Shown: positions 17,316 through 26,984, counted from the stretch's first letter. The stretch: DNA of 64,000 bases from an uncultured Sutterella sp. (GCA_958347955.1 CATVXH010000001.1:1-64000), one strand, 5' to 3'. Notes: generated by a model from the sequence alone, not told the origin. Numbers and translations are program-made.

Positions 17316-17418
17316 GATTCTTAAAAATATTGACAGTGAAGTGATTATTGCCCAAGTATTTTGTAAAAGCAACGAACGACACATGTCATTACCTTTCTAA
17401 AAGCAGAACAAAATTGCG

Positions 17419-17439
17419 CTAAAGAGGGCTCCTCTTTAG
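17419..17439. repeat. Inverted repeat in the rlpA-gatC divergent spacer
   Basis: CTAAAGAG and CTCTTTAG form an eight-bp stem around a five-base loop, about 104 bases before rlpA on one side and 117 before gatC on the other. It could be a leader hairpin or an operator. The 240-base spacer otherwise holds no recognised element. Confidence 0.45.
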
Positions 17440-17555
17440 TAAGCTCCTAAAAAGATGAGAAAATCATTAAAATTCCCAGATTAACGGTGATTTTTATCAA
17501 AATAACTCTTTAGTTAAAAGACGGAATCATTGTCCGTTTACTTTGGAATTTTCTT

Positions 17556-17843
17556 ATGTCGCTGGCTCTTGAAGACATTCGCCGAATCGCCAATCTGAGT
17601 CATCTGGAATTAAGTGATGATGAAGCTGTGCGCATGCAAGCGGAATTAAACAATATTTTCAAAATGATTGAACGTATCCAGGCTGTTGATACTGAGGGGG
17701 TAGAGCCAATGCCTCACCCCCATGACGGCTCACAACGTCTTCGTGAAGACATTGTGCGTGAGGTCAACGATCGGGAAAACAACATGAAGAATGCTCCCGA
17801 ACAGGCTGAGGGACATTTCTTGGTACCGCAGGTGATTGAATAA
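17556..17843 (+). CDS. gatC: Asp/Glu-tRNA amidotransferase subunit C
   Basis: This 95-residue small subunit of the GatCAB complex converts misacylated Glu-tRNA(Gln) and Asp-tRNA(Asn) to the correct amide forms. The family's N-terminal helix IRRIANLSHLEL and the wrap-around segment with VEPMPHPH are present. The stop overlaps the first base of gatA's ATG. It is the first gene of the gatCAB operon, consistent with indirect Asn and/or Gln coding in this organism. Confidence 0.95.
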   Translation: MSLALEDIRRIANLSHLELSDDEAVRMQAELNNIFKMIERIQAVDTEGVEPMPHPHDGSQRLREDIVREVNDRENNMKNAPEQAEGHFLVPQVIE

Positions 17844-19306
17844 TGGCAGAAAACGAACTTTTTCATGCTTCCGTGGTGCAGTTAAGCGATAAGCTTGCCC
17901 GCAAGGAAGTGTCCGCAGTGGAATTGGCACAGGCATTTTTGGACCGAATTGAACAACACAAGGACCTTAATGCATATCTTGATATTCGTCCAGAGGCGAC
18001 ATTACAGCAGGCGAAGTGGGCCGATGAGCGCATTGCCCGTGGTGAAGCGACTCGATTAACCGGTATACCAATTGCCCATAAAGATCTTTTTGTTACTAAA
18101 GAATGGGCAACGACAGCAGCCAGTAAGATGCTTGAGGGGTACATGAGCCCCTTCAATGCAACGGTGGTAGAAAATTTGAATCGTGCCGGTATGGTTTGCC
18201 TCGGAAAGCTAAATTGTGATGAGTTTGCCATGGGGGGCGGAAATGAAAACTCTGCCTATGGCAATGTTTTGAATCCGTGGAACAAGGGGTGTGTACCGGG
18301 GGGCTCCTCTGGCGGATCAGCTAGTGCGGTTGCGGCTAATTTAGCGCCAGTGACTACAGGCACAGATACCGGAGGCTCCATTCGTGAGCCCGCAGTCTTT
18401 ACCGGTGTGACTGGTTTGAAGCCGACTTATGGACGTCCCAGTCGTTGGGGGGTTATTGCTTTTGCTTCCAGTCTTGATACGCCTGGGTTGTTGGCACACT
18501 CTGCTGAAGACTGCGCTTGGGTTATGAACGAAATGATTGAGTTTGATCCCAAAGACTCTACCTGCGTGGATTTACCCAAAGAGGATTTCACTCGCTGTCT
18601 TAATATGAGCATGGACGGCGTCAAAATTGGGGTGCCTCGCAGTTGGTTTGCTAAAGGGTTGGATGAAGAGCTTGCGGCAAGCATTGAAGACGTGATTCGC
18701 ACCTATGAGAAGATGGGAGCCAAGATCGTTGACATTGAGCTGCCTACGGTTGATTTAGGCGTACCCGTTTATTATGTCGTGGCCTGTGCTGAAGCTTCTT
18801 CAAACTTGAGTCGTTATGATGGTGTGCGTTACGGCTACCGTGCCAAGCGCTACACGGATATCCAGGATATGATCAAGCGTAGTCGTTCTGAAGCATTTGG
18901 CCCGGAACCCCAACGCCGTATTATGATCGGAACCTATGTGTTGTCTCACGGCTACTATGATGCGTACTATATCAAGGCTCAACGTGTGCGTCGTTTAATA
19001 GCCAATGAGTTAAATAGTGTCTGTCAGCAAGTGGATGCGATTATTAGTCCGGCAGCGACTGGACCCGCGTATCGATTTGGAGAAAAGAGTGATCCTGTGC
19101 AGGCATATTTGAGTGACCTTTATACCGTTCCTATTTCTTTGGCCGGTTTGCCGGGGATGGGATTGCCTTGCGGATTCCATTCCAACGGCCTGCCGCTTGG
19201 TTTTCAATTAGTCAGTGCTCGTTTCAATGAAGCGAAGCTTTTGGGTATTGCTCACCGTTACCAATGTGAAACGGATTGGCATAAACGTGTTCCGACCGGA
19301 TACTGA
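17843..19306 (+). CDS. gatA: Asp/Glu-tRNA amidotransferase subunit A (amidase)
   Basis: This 487-residue amidase-signature enzyme releases ammonia from glutamine for the amidotransferase. The catalytic Lys lies in IPIAHKDLF, and the serine cluster is GGSSGGSASAVAANL followed by DTGGSIREPA, giving the Ser-cisSer-Lys triad. The length matches the family. gatC precedes it with a one-base overlap and gatB follows after 14 bases. Confidence 0.97.
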   Translation: MAENELFHASVVQLSDKLARKEVSAVELAQAFLDRIEQHKDLNAYLDIRPEATLQQAKWADERIARGEATRLTGIPIAHKDLFVTKEWATTAASKMLEGYMSPFNATVVENLNRAGMVCLGKLNCDEFAMGGGNENSAYGNVLNPWNKGCVPGGSSGGSASAVAANLAPVTTGTDTGGSIREPAVFTGVTGLKPTYGRPSRWGVIAFASSLDTPGLLAHSAEDCAWVMNEMIEFDPKDSTCVDLPKEDFTRCLNMSMDGVKIGVPRSWFAKGLDEELAASIEDVIRTYEKMGAKIVDIELPTVDLGVPVYYVVACAEASSNLSRYDGVRYGYRAKRYTDIQDMIKRSRSEAFGPEPQRRIMIGTYVLSHGYYDAYYIKAQRVRRLIANELNSVCQQVDAIISPAATGPAYRFGEKSDPVQAYLSDLYTVPISLAGLPGMGLPCGFHSNGLPLGFQLVSARFNEAKLLGIAHRYQCETDWHKRVPTGY

Positions 19307-19320
19307 TAGGGGATGAAATT

Positions 19321-20766
19321 ATGCAGTGGGAAGTCGTGATCGGTCTTGAAACGCATGTTCAGCTCTCGACCAAAACAAAGATTTTTTCGGCAGCTTCTAC
19401 GGATTTTGGTGCGGAACCCAATACTCACGCCTGTGTTGTAGATTTGGCGTTGCCTGGTACATTGCCGGTACTGAACAAAGGCGCAGTTGAAAAAGCTATG
19501 AAATTTGGCATAGCTATCGGCGCTAAAGTTGCTTCACGTTCTATTTTTGACCGTAAAAATTATTTTTACCCTGATCTTCCTAAAGGCTATCAAATCAGTC
19601 AATTTGAATGGCCAGTTGTTATAGGCGGACAGGTATCATTTATGGTGACGCCGAAAAAAGGCGAGCCCTATAGAAAAACGCTCAATCTTACCCGTGCTCA
19701 CCTCGAAGAAGATGCGGGTAAGAGTGTGCATGGTTTAGAGGTCGGTCAAAGTGGTATTGACTTAAATCGTGCGGGTACCCCGTTGCTCGAAATCGTTACA
19801 GAACCAGAACTTCGTTCAGCCGAAGAAGCTGTTGCTTATGCGCGTACGTTGCATGCATTGGTGGTTTGGTTGGGCATCAGCCATGGTGATATGCAAAACG
19901 GTAATTTCCGATGTGACGCTAATGTAAGTGTGCGTCCATTGGGGCAAAAAGAGTTTGGCACTCGTTGCGAAATTAAAAACCTTAATTCTTTCCGTTTCCT
20001 ACAAGAAGCGATTGAATACGAGGTACGTCGGCAAATCGAATTAATAGAAGACGGCGGTAAAGTGGTGCAGGCTACACGTTTGTACGATCCGGAAACGGGC
20101 GAGACTCGTGAGATGCGCTCCAAAGAGGATTCTATGGATTATCGTTATTTCCCGGATCCTGACCTCTTGCCGTTGGATATTTCCGATGAATGGCTACAAC
20201 AAGTTCGCAATGAAATGCCAGAGTTACCGGAACAAATGCGGAAACGATTGACGGATGATTTTGGTCTTTCTGATTATGACGCTTCCATTTTAACGGCTTC
20301 AAAAGAGTTGGCTGACTATTATTTGGCTGTTGCTGAAAAAGTTGCAGATAAAAAGATTGCGGCTAACTGGGTTATGGGGGAGGTCTCGGCTGCATTGAAT
20401 CAGTCTGAAAAAGCTCTTGATCAATTATCTGTGACCCCAGAAAAATTGTCTAAACTCATTAGTCGTATTTTGGACGGAACTATCAATAACAAAGGAGCTA
20501 AAAAGATCTTTGCCTCTATTCTGGAAGGCAATGAAGCGGATGTCGATATTATCATCGATCAACTTGGTTTGAAGCAGATTTCCGATACAGGAGCCATCGA
20601 AAAGATCGTTGACGAAGTGATCGCCAACAATCCAAAGAATGTGCAAGAGTTTAAAGCAGGTAAAGAAAAGGCTTTGAACGGTTTGGTTGGACAAGTGATG
20701 AAGGCGAGCAAGGGTAAGGCCAATCCGGGGCAAGTCAATCAACTGCTGAGGAAAAAGCTGTCCTAA
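19321..20766 (+). CDS. gatB: Asp/Glu-tRNA amidotransferase subunit B
   Basis: This 481-residue subunit binds the tRNA and carries the kinase/transamidase site that activates the misacylated residue with ATP. Family segments are VIGLETHVQL at the N-terminus, the FYPDLPKGYQISQ loop, RAHLEEDAGK and the MDYRYFPDPDLLPL motif. The C-terminal helical and tail domain that docks tRNA spans about 300-481. It ends the operon; a stem-loop follows. Confidence 0.97.
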   Translation: MQWEVVIGLETHVQLSTKTKIFSAASTDFGAEPNTHACVVDLALPGTLPVLNKGAVEKAMKFGIAIGAKVASRSIFDRKNYFYPDLPKGYQISQFEWPVVIGGQVSFMVTPKKGEPYRKTLNLTRAHLEEDAGKSVHGLEVGQSGIDLNRAGTPLLEIVTEPELRSAEEAVAYARTLHALVVWLGISHGDMQNGNFRCDANVSVRPLGQKEFGTRCEIKNLNSFRFLQEAIEYEVRRQIELIEDGGKVVQATRLYDPETGETREMRSKEDSMDYRYFPDPDLLPLDISDEWLQQVRNEMPELPEQMRKRLTDDFGLSDYDASILTASKELADYYLAVAEKVADKKIAANWVMGEVSAALNQSEKALDQLSVTPEKLSKLISRILDGTINNKGAKKIFASILEGNEADVDIIIDQLGLKQISDTGAIEKIVDEVIANNPKNVQEFKAGKEKALNGLVGQVMKASKGKANPGQVNQLLRKKLS

Positions 20767-20774
20767 ATAAACTT

Positions 20775-20804
20775 CCCCTTGAGTTTACTAAGAAGCTCAA
20801 GGGG
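20775..20804. terminator. Hairpin between convergent gatB and pyrE
   Basis: CCCCTTGAG and CTCAAGGGG form a nine-bp stem with a 12-base loop, eight bases after the gatB stop. The pyrE stop lies about 27 bases further on. No clear T-tract follows, so strength is uncertain. Confidence 0.5.
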
Positions 20805-20831
20805 GTGGCAGTTTCTGGCTAAATTTGCCGT

Positions 20832-21506
20832 TTAGGCGCCGTAACGATCACGGTATGCCTGGACGGCATTTTTATAGGCTCTGGCTTGCTGAGCCATTGG
20901 AGTATCTTCATCCATAAATGCCAATAAGTCGTGCAAATTGATAATTGAGATGACGGGCATATGGAAAGTATTGATGACATCTTGAACGGCAGACACTTCG
21001 GTCATTTGCTCAGCATTACCGCCTTTTTCCATGCGATCCAAAGCAATTAAAACACCGCTCGGTTGCGCTCCGGCGCTTTCAATTAAGTGCACAGATTCGC
21101 GGACAGACGTTCCAGCTGAGATTACATCATCGATAACCACAACTTTTCCTTGTAAAGGGGCTCCGATAATCATGCCGCCTTCACCATGGTCTTTTGCTTC
21201 CTTTCTATTGAATGCGTAAGGAATGTCACAGCCCATTTCGGCCAACTTTACCGCTACGGCTGCGGCCAGAGGGATTCCCTTATAGGCCGGTCCGAAAATC
21301 ATATCGAACTCAATTTTCCCTTCCTGACGGGCAGAAAGCAGAGTTTGAGCATAAAACTCCGCCAGTTTGTTAAGCGTTTTTCCGGTATTAAAGAGTCCGA
21401 GATTAAAGAAATAAGGAGACAAACGACCCGCTTTGGTTTTAAATTCGCCGAAACGAAGAACATTTGTGTTTAGTGCAAATTCGATAAATTGATGTTGTAA
21501 GGACAT
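20832..21506 (-). CDS. pyrE: Orotate phosphoribosyltransferase
   Basis: This 224-residue enzyme joins orotate to PRPP to make orotidine 5'-monophosphate in pyrimidine synthesis. The PRPP-binding motif VVVIDDVISAGTSVRES is at about 121-137, and the catalytic-loop region NRKEAKDHGEGG precedes it. The N-terminal KAGRLSPYFFNLGLF is typical. The gene is divergent from xthA; 71 bases separate the starts. Confidence 0.96.
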   Translation of the reverse strand: MSLQHQFIEFALNTNVLRFGEFKTKAGRLSPYFFNLGLFNTGKTLNKLAEFYAQTLLSARQEGKIEFDMIFGPAYKGIPLAAAVAVKLAEMGCDIPYAFNRKEAKDHGEGGMIIGAPLQGKVVVIDDVISAGTSVRESVHLIESAGAQPSGVLIALDRMEKGGNAEQMTEVSAVQDVINTFHMPVISIINLHDLLAFMDEDTPMAQQARAYKNAVQAYRDRYGA

Positions 21507-21527
21507 AATAAGAATCCGACAAAATTC

Positions 21528-21556
21528 TTGACGATTCAGGATAATTACCCAATTAT
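21528..21556 (+). promoter_or_regulatory. Probable sigma-70 promoter of xthA-rsuA-ampG
   Basis: TTGACG (21528-21533) and AATTAT (21551-21556) are separated by 17 bases and end 22 bases before the xthA ATG. The -35 is near consensus and the -10 is moderate. This is prediction from pattern only. Confidence 0.45.
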
Positions 21557-21577
21557 TGAATTTTAACGGGAAAAACT

Positions 21578-22345
21578 ATGTTGCGCATCATTACCTTTAA
21601 CGCCAACGGCTTGCGATCGGCCGCAAAGAAAAATTTTTGGCAATGGTTTGATCAACAAAATGCGGATATCCTGTGTGTCCAAGAACTAAAAGGTCAAGAA
21701 GCAGACTTCGACGAAACCGTGTTACATCGATCGAACTATCACATATTCATGCATACGGCTCAAAAGAGAGGTTACTCAGGTGTTGCTCTTTATACAAAAG
21801 AAAAACCTCTATCTGTGCACATAGGCTTTGGTAATGAAGAGTTTGATGCGGAAGGACGCTATGTTCGCGCAGAGTTCGAGGATCTTATTGTAGTATCCGT
21901 TTATTTTCCCTCTGGAACCAGTTCAGAGGAGCGGCAGGCGGCCAAGTATCGGTTTTTAAAGAATTTTGAACTCGAATTAGAAAAATTAAAATGTAGTGGC
22001 AAAGAGGTCGTTTTTTGCGGTGATGTGAATATTGCTCACAAAACAATTGATCTTAAAAATTGGAAGGGCAATTTAAATCACTCCGGTTTTCTTCCCGAAG
22101 AAAGACAGTGGCTAACTGACGTGCTTTCAAATGGTTGGGTGGACGTTTTTCGTTATTTGGAGCCCGAGAAGGAACAATACACTTGGTGGAGCCAGCGTGG
22201 ACAGGCTCGTGCAAAAAATGTCGGTTGGCGTATCGATTATCAAATCGCTACGCCAGCTTTGGCTCATCGCGCTATAAAAACTTCAGTTTATAGTGAGGAA
22301 AAGTTTTCCGATCACGCCCCTCTAACCGTTGATTATGAGGTTTAA
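21578..22345 (+). CDS. xthA: Exodeoxyribonuclease III
   Basis: This 255-residue enzyme is an AP endonuclease and 3'-5' exonuclease of base-excision repair. The endonuclease/exonuclease/phosphatase fold motifs are complete: TFNANGLRSA, DILCVQELKGQ (metal Glu), GDVNIAH (catalytic Asp/Asn), WRIDYQIA and SDHAPLTVDY (catalytic His). The next gene starts three bases after its stop, so it leads an operon with rsuA and ampG. Confidence 0.95.
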   Translation: MLRIITFNANGLRSAAKKNFWQWFDQQNADILCVQELKGQEADFDETVLHRSNYHIFMHTAQKRGYSGVALYTKEKPLSVHIGFGNEEFDAEGRYVRAEFEDLIVVSVYFPSGTSSEERQAAKYRFLKNFELELEKLKCSGKEVVFCGDVNIAHKTIDLKNWKGNLNHSGFLPEERQWLTDVLSNGWVDVFRYLEPEKEQYTWWSQRGQARAKNVGWRIDYQIATPALAHRAIKTSVYSEEKFSDHAPLTVDYEV

Positions 22346-22347
22346 GT

Positions 22348-23037
22348 ATGCAGCTTGAGCAAATCCTTTTTTCCCAAGGATTCGGCACACGGCATGAATG
22401 TCGAGGCATTATTGCCGGGGGGCGCGTTACCGTTAATGGTGTTGTTATCAATGATCCTTATGAAGATTTGGGTACAGAGGGACTTATCTTCAATGTGGAT
22501 AATGTGTCATGGCCTTTTTTTCAAAAAGCCATCGTTGCCATGAATAAACCTGCGGGGTATGAATGCTCGAGGAAACCTCTTCATCATCCCTCCGTTATAT
22601 CTCTTCTTCCGCCACCGTTGAGAAATCGGGGAGTGCAACCAGTCGGGCGCCTTGATGAAGATACCACCGGACTTCTGATTTTTACAGATGACGGCGCTTT
22701 GCTTCACCGACTTACCCATCCTAAAAAGCATGTGAGTAAGGTTTATCGAGTAACCACTAAACATGCGATGACAGAACTCATGTATCACCGATTGCTCAAG
22801 GGAGTGCTCCTTGACGGAGAGCGTGAGACAGTGGCTGCCGAGGTGATTAATCAGGTTGGTAATAATATTTTTGATATGCAAATTAGCCAAGGTAAGTACC
22901 ATCAGGTCAAACGTATGGTGGCGGCTGTTGGCAATAGAGTGGTTGATTTACAACGGATTGCGTTTGGTAAGTTTGCTCTTCCGAGCACGCTCGGTGTCTC
23001 ACAGTGGTGTTTCATTCGTAGGGAGGACTTAATCTAG
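22348..23037 (+). CDS. rsuA: 16S rRNA pseudouridine synthase (RsuA/RluB/E/F family)
   Basis: This 229-residue protein has an N-terminal S4 RNA-binding domain (about 1-50) and the pseudouridine-synthase core. The catalytic motif GRLDEDTTGLLIFTDDG carries the Asp nucleophile at about residue 98, and KYHQVKRMVAAVGNRV is the C-terminal family motif. The length and the S4 domain fit RsuA, which modifies a uridine in 16S rRNA, but RluE-type 23S specificity cannot be excluded. It lies between xthA and ampG with gaps of only two or one bases. Confidence 0.9.
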   Translation: MQLEQILFSQGFGTRHECRGIIAGGRVTVNGVVINDPYEDLGTEGLIFNVDNVSWPFFQKAIVAMNKPAGYECSRKPLHHPSVISLLPPPLRNRGVQPVGRLDEDTTGLLIFTDDGALLHRLTHPKKHVSKVYRVTTKHAMTELMYHRLLKGVLLDGERETVAAEVINQVGNNIFDMQISQGKYHQVKRMVAAVGNRVVDLQRIAFGKFALPSTLGVSQWCFIRREDLI

Positions 23038-23038
23038 G

Positions 23039-24421
23039 ATGTCACCAAAAGTTTTTCCTACTTCCAGCTTGTGGCTTTCCGCATTGCGGGTGTACACAAA
23101 ACCACAAACATTGCGAATGTTTTTTCTGGGATTTTCTGCCGGCTTGCCGCTTTTGCTGGTTTTGGGGACATTGTCTTTTTGGCTTCGAGAAGCTGGAGTG
23201 GAACTGAGCACAATCGGGATGGTTACATGGGTTGGTTTGGTTTATGGCTTTAAATGGGTTTGGGCACCTCTGATTGATAAGTTGAAATTGCCATTATTGA
23301 GTCGGTCTTTGGGACGAAGAAGGTCGTGGCTTATTTTTTCTCAGTTGGGGGTTTTGCTTGGCTTAATTGCCATGGGAGTGACTGATCCGAAAGAAAATTT
23401 GGCACTGTTGATCGGTTTTACCGCTCTGACTGCATTTGCTTCCGCCACACAAGATATCACACTAGATGCCTATCGAATCGAGAGTGCAGAGTTGTCTGAG
23501 CAGGCGGCTTTGGCAGCAACTTATCAAACAGGATATCGATTAGCGATGATTTGGGCTGGAGCTGGAGCATTGGCTCTCGCAGCATATTTTGCTAATCCTG
23601 ATATTCCTTACGATTTTCAGGCATGGAGTATGTCTTACTACATTATGGCCGCCAGTATGTCTGTAGGAATTCTGACTGTTTTGTGCTCACCAGAACCAGA
23701 TGTGTGTCAGAAAGGTTGTATGAGTCAGCAAACAATGCTATTGCTCGAGCGTTGCAGGGAAAGGCATCCGTTTTGGTCCAAGCGTGCAATTAAGCTAAGC
23801 GTATGGTTTTATGAAGCAGCTTGTTTACCGTTTTTAGATTTTTTCAATCGTTATCGTTGGCAGGCAATTGTTGTTTTGACTTTAATTGCGACTTATCGCA
23901 TTTCCGATGTAGTAATGGGAGTTATGGCTAATCCTTTCTATCAGGATTTGGGATTTAGCAAAGAAGAGGTCGCCGCGGTCTCCAAGGTGTTCGGTGTCGT
24001 AATGACCTTGACCGGTGCATTTATCGGCGGGATGATTAGTGCGAGATTTGGGGTAATGAAAACACTTTTTTTGGGGGCTCTGCTTTCTAGTATCACTAAT
24101 TTATTATTCTCTTGGTTAGCTCTCCAGGGCCACGAAGTTGGATATTTGGTTTTAACCGTCAGCGCGGATAATCTTGCTGCAGGTATTGCTTCTGTGGCTT
24201 TTCTTGCTTATTTATCAGGTCTGACTAATGTCGCTTATACAGCAACTCAATATGCGCTATTTAGTTCAATTATGTTATTGCTGCCTAAGTTTTTAGCAGG
24301 TTTTTCCGGTTTTGTTGTCGAAACCATAGGCTACAGCCAGTTTTTTGTAGCAACAGCGCTTATTGGATTGCCAGTACTGGCTTTAGTTTTATGGGCGTCA
24401 AAAATTAAACCGCGGGATTAA
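23039..24421 (+). CDS. ampG: AmpG-type muropeptide permease (MFS)
   Basis: This 460-residue major-facilitator protein has about 12-14 predicted helices. The N-terminal segment FFLGFSAGLPLLLVLGTLS and the charged loop SRSLGRRRSWL match AmpG. AmpG brings anhydromuropeptides released during wall turnover back into the cytoplasm for recycling. The stop codon shares a TTAA with the stop of the convergent UPF0149 gene. Together with RlpA, the dead DacA and the LpoA-like gene, it adds to the wall-related content of the window. Confidence 0.9.
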   Translation: MSPKVFPTSSLWLSALRVYTKPQTLRMFFLGFSAGLPLLLVLGTLSFWLREAGVELSTIGMVTWVGLVYGFKWVWAPLIDKLKLPLLSRSLGRRRSWLIFSQLGVLLGLIAMGVTDPKENLALLIGFTALTAFASATQDITLDAYRIESAELSEQAALAATYQTGYRLAMIWAGAGALALAAYFANPDIPYDFQAWSMSYYIMAASMSVGILTVLCSPEPDVCQKGCMSQQTMLLLERCRERHPFWSKRAIKLSVWFYEAACLPFLDFFNRYRWQAIVVLTLIATYRISDVVMGVMANPFYQDLGFSKEEVAAVSKVFGVVMTLTGAFIGGMISARFGVMKTLFLGALLSSITNLLFSWLALQGHEVGYLVLTVSADNLAAGIASVAFLAYLSGLTNVAYTATQYALFSSIMLLLPKFLAGFSGFVVETIGYSQFFVATALIGLPVLALVLWASKIKPRD

Positions 24422-25095
24422 TGACAACGTCGATTACTCTTATGTCTCCGATCTGAATGTTTTGGAGGCTGTTTTTCTACAAAGCCTCGTGTAACGGCGG
24501 CGATCTGTTTGATGCACGTTGCAATGTCTTCAATGGCATCGTCAAGATTTTCTATTGGGGATTCGGACAAAAGTTCATCTCTAACGGCGGCAAAATCTCC
24601 AATCTCATCGTCTGGAAGATGTCGCCAAATCCCTACCAACGCACTGGTTACACTAGGATTTTCTGAATCCAATAAGCCGCTCCATGTTTGGGCTGCCGTC
24701 AGAAAACCCGAGGCAAAAGGTTTCAATGCTACAGTTTCATCTTCACCCTGCAATGGATTTCCATTCTCATCTTCTGGCTCAAAAACAATGGGATCTAATG
24801 GTTGTAAATGCGCTAGACGAGAATTGATTTCACGATAACGCCTGTAAATCAGTTCCTCAAGACGGTTTTGTTGTTGAGTTGGCAATTTTGACGGTTGAGC
24901 TGAGGGGGCGCAAAAAACGATCGGCATCCATTCGAGCGGACTAACCTCTTTAGGTAATAAGCAAAGAGCAGTCATGAAGCCATCGGCTTGAGAGGCATCC
25001 ATGGCCAGGCAATTCTCGTCAATTTGAGACAAAAGCTCGTCAAGTTCGGAAAATTCTTCTTCTTTAAGAGGTGTGGAAAATGCTGGGCGTTTCAT
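24418..25095 (-). CDS. UPF0149 family protein (YgfB/YecA-like)
   Basis: This 225-residue protein has the UPF0149 pattern: an all-helical body with SQADGFMTALCLLP near residue 36 and GFLTAAQTWSGLL in the middle. The tail KHSDRRHKSNRRCH is basic. YecA-type relatives carry a C-terminal SEC-C zinc motif; this one does not, only a single Cys near the end. The function is unknown. The stop overlaps that of ampG by four bases. Confidence 0.78.
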   Translation of the reverse strand: MKRPAFSTPLKEEEFSELDELLSQIDENCLAMDASQADGFMTALCLLPKEVSPLEWMPIVFCAPSAQPSKLPTQQQNRLEELIYRRYREINSRLAHLQPLDPIVFEPEDENGNPLQGEDETVALKPFASGFLTAAQTWSGLLDSENPSVTSALVGIWRHLPDDEIGDFAAVRDELLSESPIENLDDAIEDIATCIKQIAAVTRGFVEKQPPKHSDRRHKSNRRCH

Positions 25096-25177
25096 GAATT
25101 TATCCTTAGCCTGTTGTTGAGAGAAATTATACTTTCGCGTTAGTATTAGACAGAAAACTTAATGATGGAATTTTTAC

Positions 25178-25504
25178 ATGGCAGTTGTTGTTTTTCGGTC
25201 AAAGGCTAGTGGCGAAGTGATTATGATGAGGAATCACGTTGAGCCTGTTTTTAAAGAAGCCGGCATTATCTTTCACGATAAAGGCGCTTTCTTAGCTGAA
25301 GATTTGCCGCAGGTTATTTCGTCTCTGGAGTCTGTTATAGAGCGAATGGCGAAAAATGAAGTTCCAGAGGATGAAGATGAGGCAAAGGAAAAACCCGCAA
25401 TGCTCGCTACAGTTGCGGTTAAGACTCGTTTCTATGCGTTGATAAAAATGTTACGTAAGGCAGAAATCAAGAGGGTGAACGTCCATTGGGAGCCTCTGTC
25501 TTAA
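25178..25504 (+). CDS. DUF1840 family protein
   Basis: This 108-residue protein matches the short DUF1840 family common in Burkholderiales: AVVVFRSKASGEVIMM at the start, then an acidic centre and a C-terminal helix with FYALIKMLRKAE. No signal or membrane segment is seen. The function is unknown. The stop overlaps the trkH stop within a TTAA. Confidence 0.8.
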   Translation: MAVVVFRSKASGEVIMMRNHVEPVFKEAGIIFHDKGAFLAEDLPQVISSLESVIERMAKNEVPEDEDEAKEKPAMLATVAVKTRFYALIKMLRKAEIKRVNVHWEPLS

Positions 25505-26973
25505 CTTCTCCAGAAAGATCGAGTGAAAATTACGAATACCGTAAATAACTCTAAGCGGCCCACAAACATACAAAAAGAACCGACCCAGAGGTGAACAGGA
25601 TTGCAGGCGGCATAATTGCCGGCCGGACCAACAGAACCCAGCCCCGGACCAGTGTTGGCAATGCAAGCAATCACTGTAGATAGCGCTTCAGTAAGCTCCA
25701 CACCTGAGAACATAATCAGCAAAGTGCAGATTAGAACTACAAGAATGTGGAGAGTAAAGAATGCGGATACATTGGCACTCAAACTGCCGGAAATGGTGTG
25801 TTTCCCGAGCCTCAGCGGGAGGTAGTCACGAGGTCTTAACAGGGTGTGCAGACACAGAATCGCTTGTTTAATGAAAATTAACAAGCGAATCATCTTTACA
25901 CCTCCTCCGGTTGAACCTGAACAAGAAGCGAAAACACTACCGATTAGTAGCAAAAATCCTAACGATGAGGGCCAAAGTTCATAATTCTCTGTTGTGTATC
26001 CAGTTGTAGAAAAAAGGGAAGCAACATTAAAGAGGGCGTGCCTAAGGGTTACCTGCCAGGTCGGGTAGACGTGATGGAAACTGAGTACACCAAAAACTAT
26101 CAGAATGCCCGCTAAAAGAACCAATATCCAGGATCGGGCTTCAATATCGGTGAAATAAGTTGAAATAGAACGCTGACGCCAAGCTGTAAAGTGAAGAGAA
26201 AAATTAAATCCTGAAAAAATAATGAAAGCGACGGCAACCATTTCAATCGCGGGAGAATTGAAGTGTCCGATGCTTTGGTCATATGGGGTAATCCCGCTCA
26301 AACTCATAGTTGTGAACATGAACATAATTGAGTCGTCCCAGTTCATGCCCGCCCAATGGTAAGCTACTGTACAAGCAATGGACGCAAGGATGTAAATGCT
26401 GTAGAGAGCTTTAGCAGTGTCTGCAATTCGCGGAGTTAGTCGATCATCTTTAAAAAGATTGGAATTTTCAGCTTTGAATAACTGAGCACCTCCGACGCCT
26501 AACAAGGGCAAAATCGCAACGGCTAGAACAATAATCCCCATGCCTCCCAACCAGGACAACAAGCATCGCCAGTAGTTTAGAGATAATGGTAAGTCTTCAA
26601 TATTGGTTAGTGCCGTTGCTCCTGTAGTCGTTAGGCATGAGACAGCTTCAAAGAAAATTCGATAATACGGGATTTCCGGTAACAGTAAAGTCAAAGGAAT
26701 AGAACCAAACAGTACAGCTGAAAACCACGATAACGTTACCAGTAAAAAACCGTCTCGAGGCTCAAGTTCCCGCTTGAATCGTTTAGTGAACAAAAGAAAA
26801 ATTAAACCAAAGAAAAAACAGATAGCGACTGAAATGAAAAATTGGGATAAAACGGGTTCTCCATCACGATAGGCAATGGCTATGGGTAATAACTGAGCTC
26901 CCGCTAAAAAGATTAAAAGTGGGCCCAACGCATTGAGTACTGGGAATAGTAACCGTTTTAAAGTCCGAAACAT
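25501..26973 (-). CDS. trkH: Trk potassium uptake system, channel subunit TrkH
   Basis: This 490-residue inner-membrane potassium channel has about ten predicted helices. Four P-loop filter regions are recognisable, for example SCLTTTGATAL, TMSLSGITPYDQ, LFSTTGYTT and IANTGPGL. It works with the cytoplasmic TrkA ring, whose gene lies 11 bases upstream. It is the last gene of the long fmt-to-trkH block. Confidence 0.94.
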   Translation of the reverse strand: MFRTLKRLLFPVLNALGPLLIFLAGAQLLPIAIAYRDGEPVLSQFFISVAICFFFGLIFLLFTKRFKRELEPRDGFLLVTLSWFSAVLFGSIPLTLLLPEIPYYRIFFEAVSCLTTTGATALTNIEDLPLSLNYWRCLLSWLGGMGIIVLAVAILPLLGVGGAQLFKAENSNLFKDDRLTPRIADTAKALYSIYILASIACTVAYHWAGMNWDDSIMFMFTTMSLSGITPYDQSIGHFNSPAIEMVAVAFIIFSGFNFSLHFTAWRQRSISTYFTDIEARSWILVLLAGILIVFGVLSFHHVYPTWQVTLRHALFNVASLFSTTGYTTENYELWPSSLGFLLLIGSVFASCSGSTGGGVKMIRLLIFIKQAILCLHTLLRPRDYLPLRLGKHTISGSLSANVSAFFTLHILVVLICTLLIMFSGVELTEALSTVIACIANTGPGLGSVGPAGNYAACNPVHLWVGSFCMFVGRLELFTVFVIFTRSFWRS

Positions 26974-26984
26974 GGCGCTTTCTC

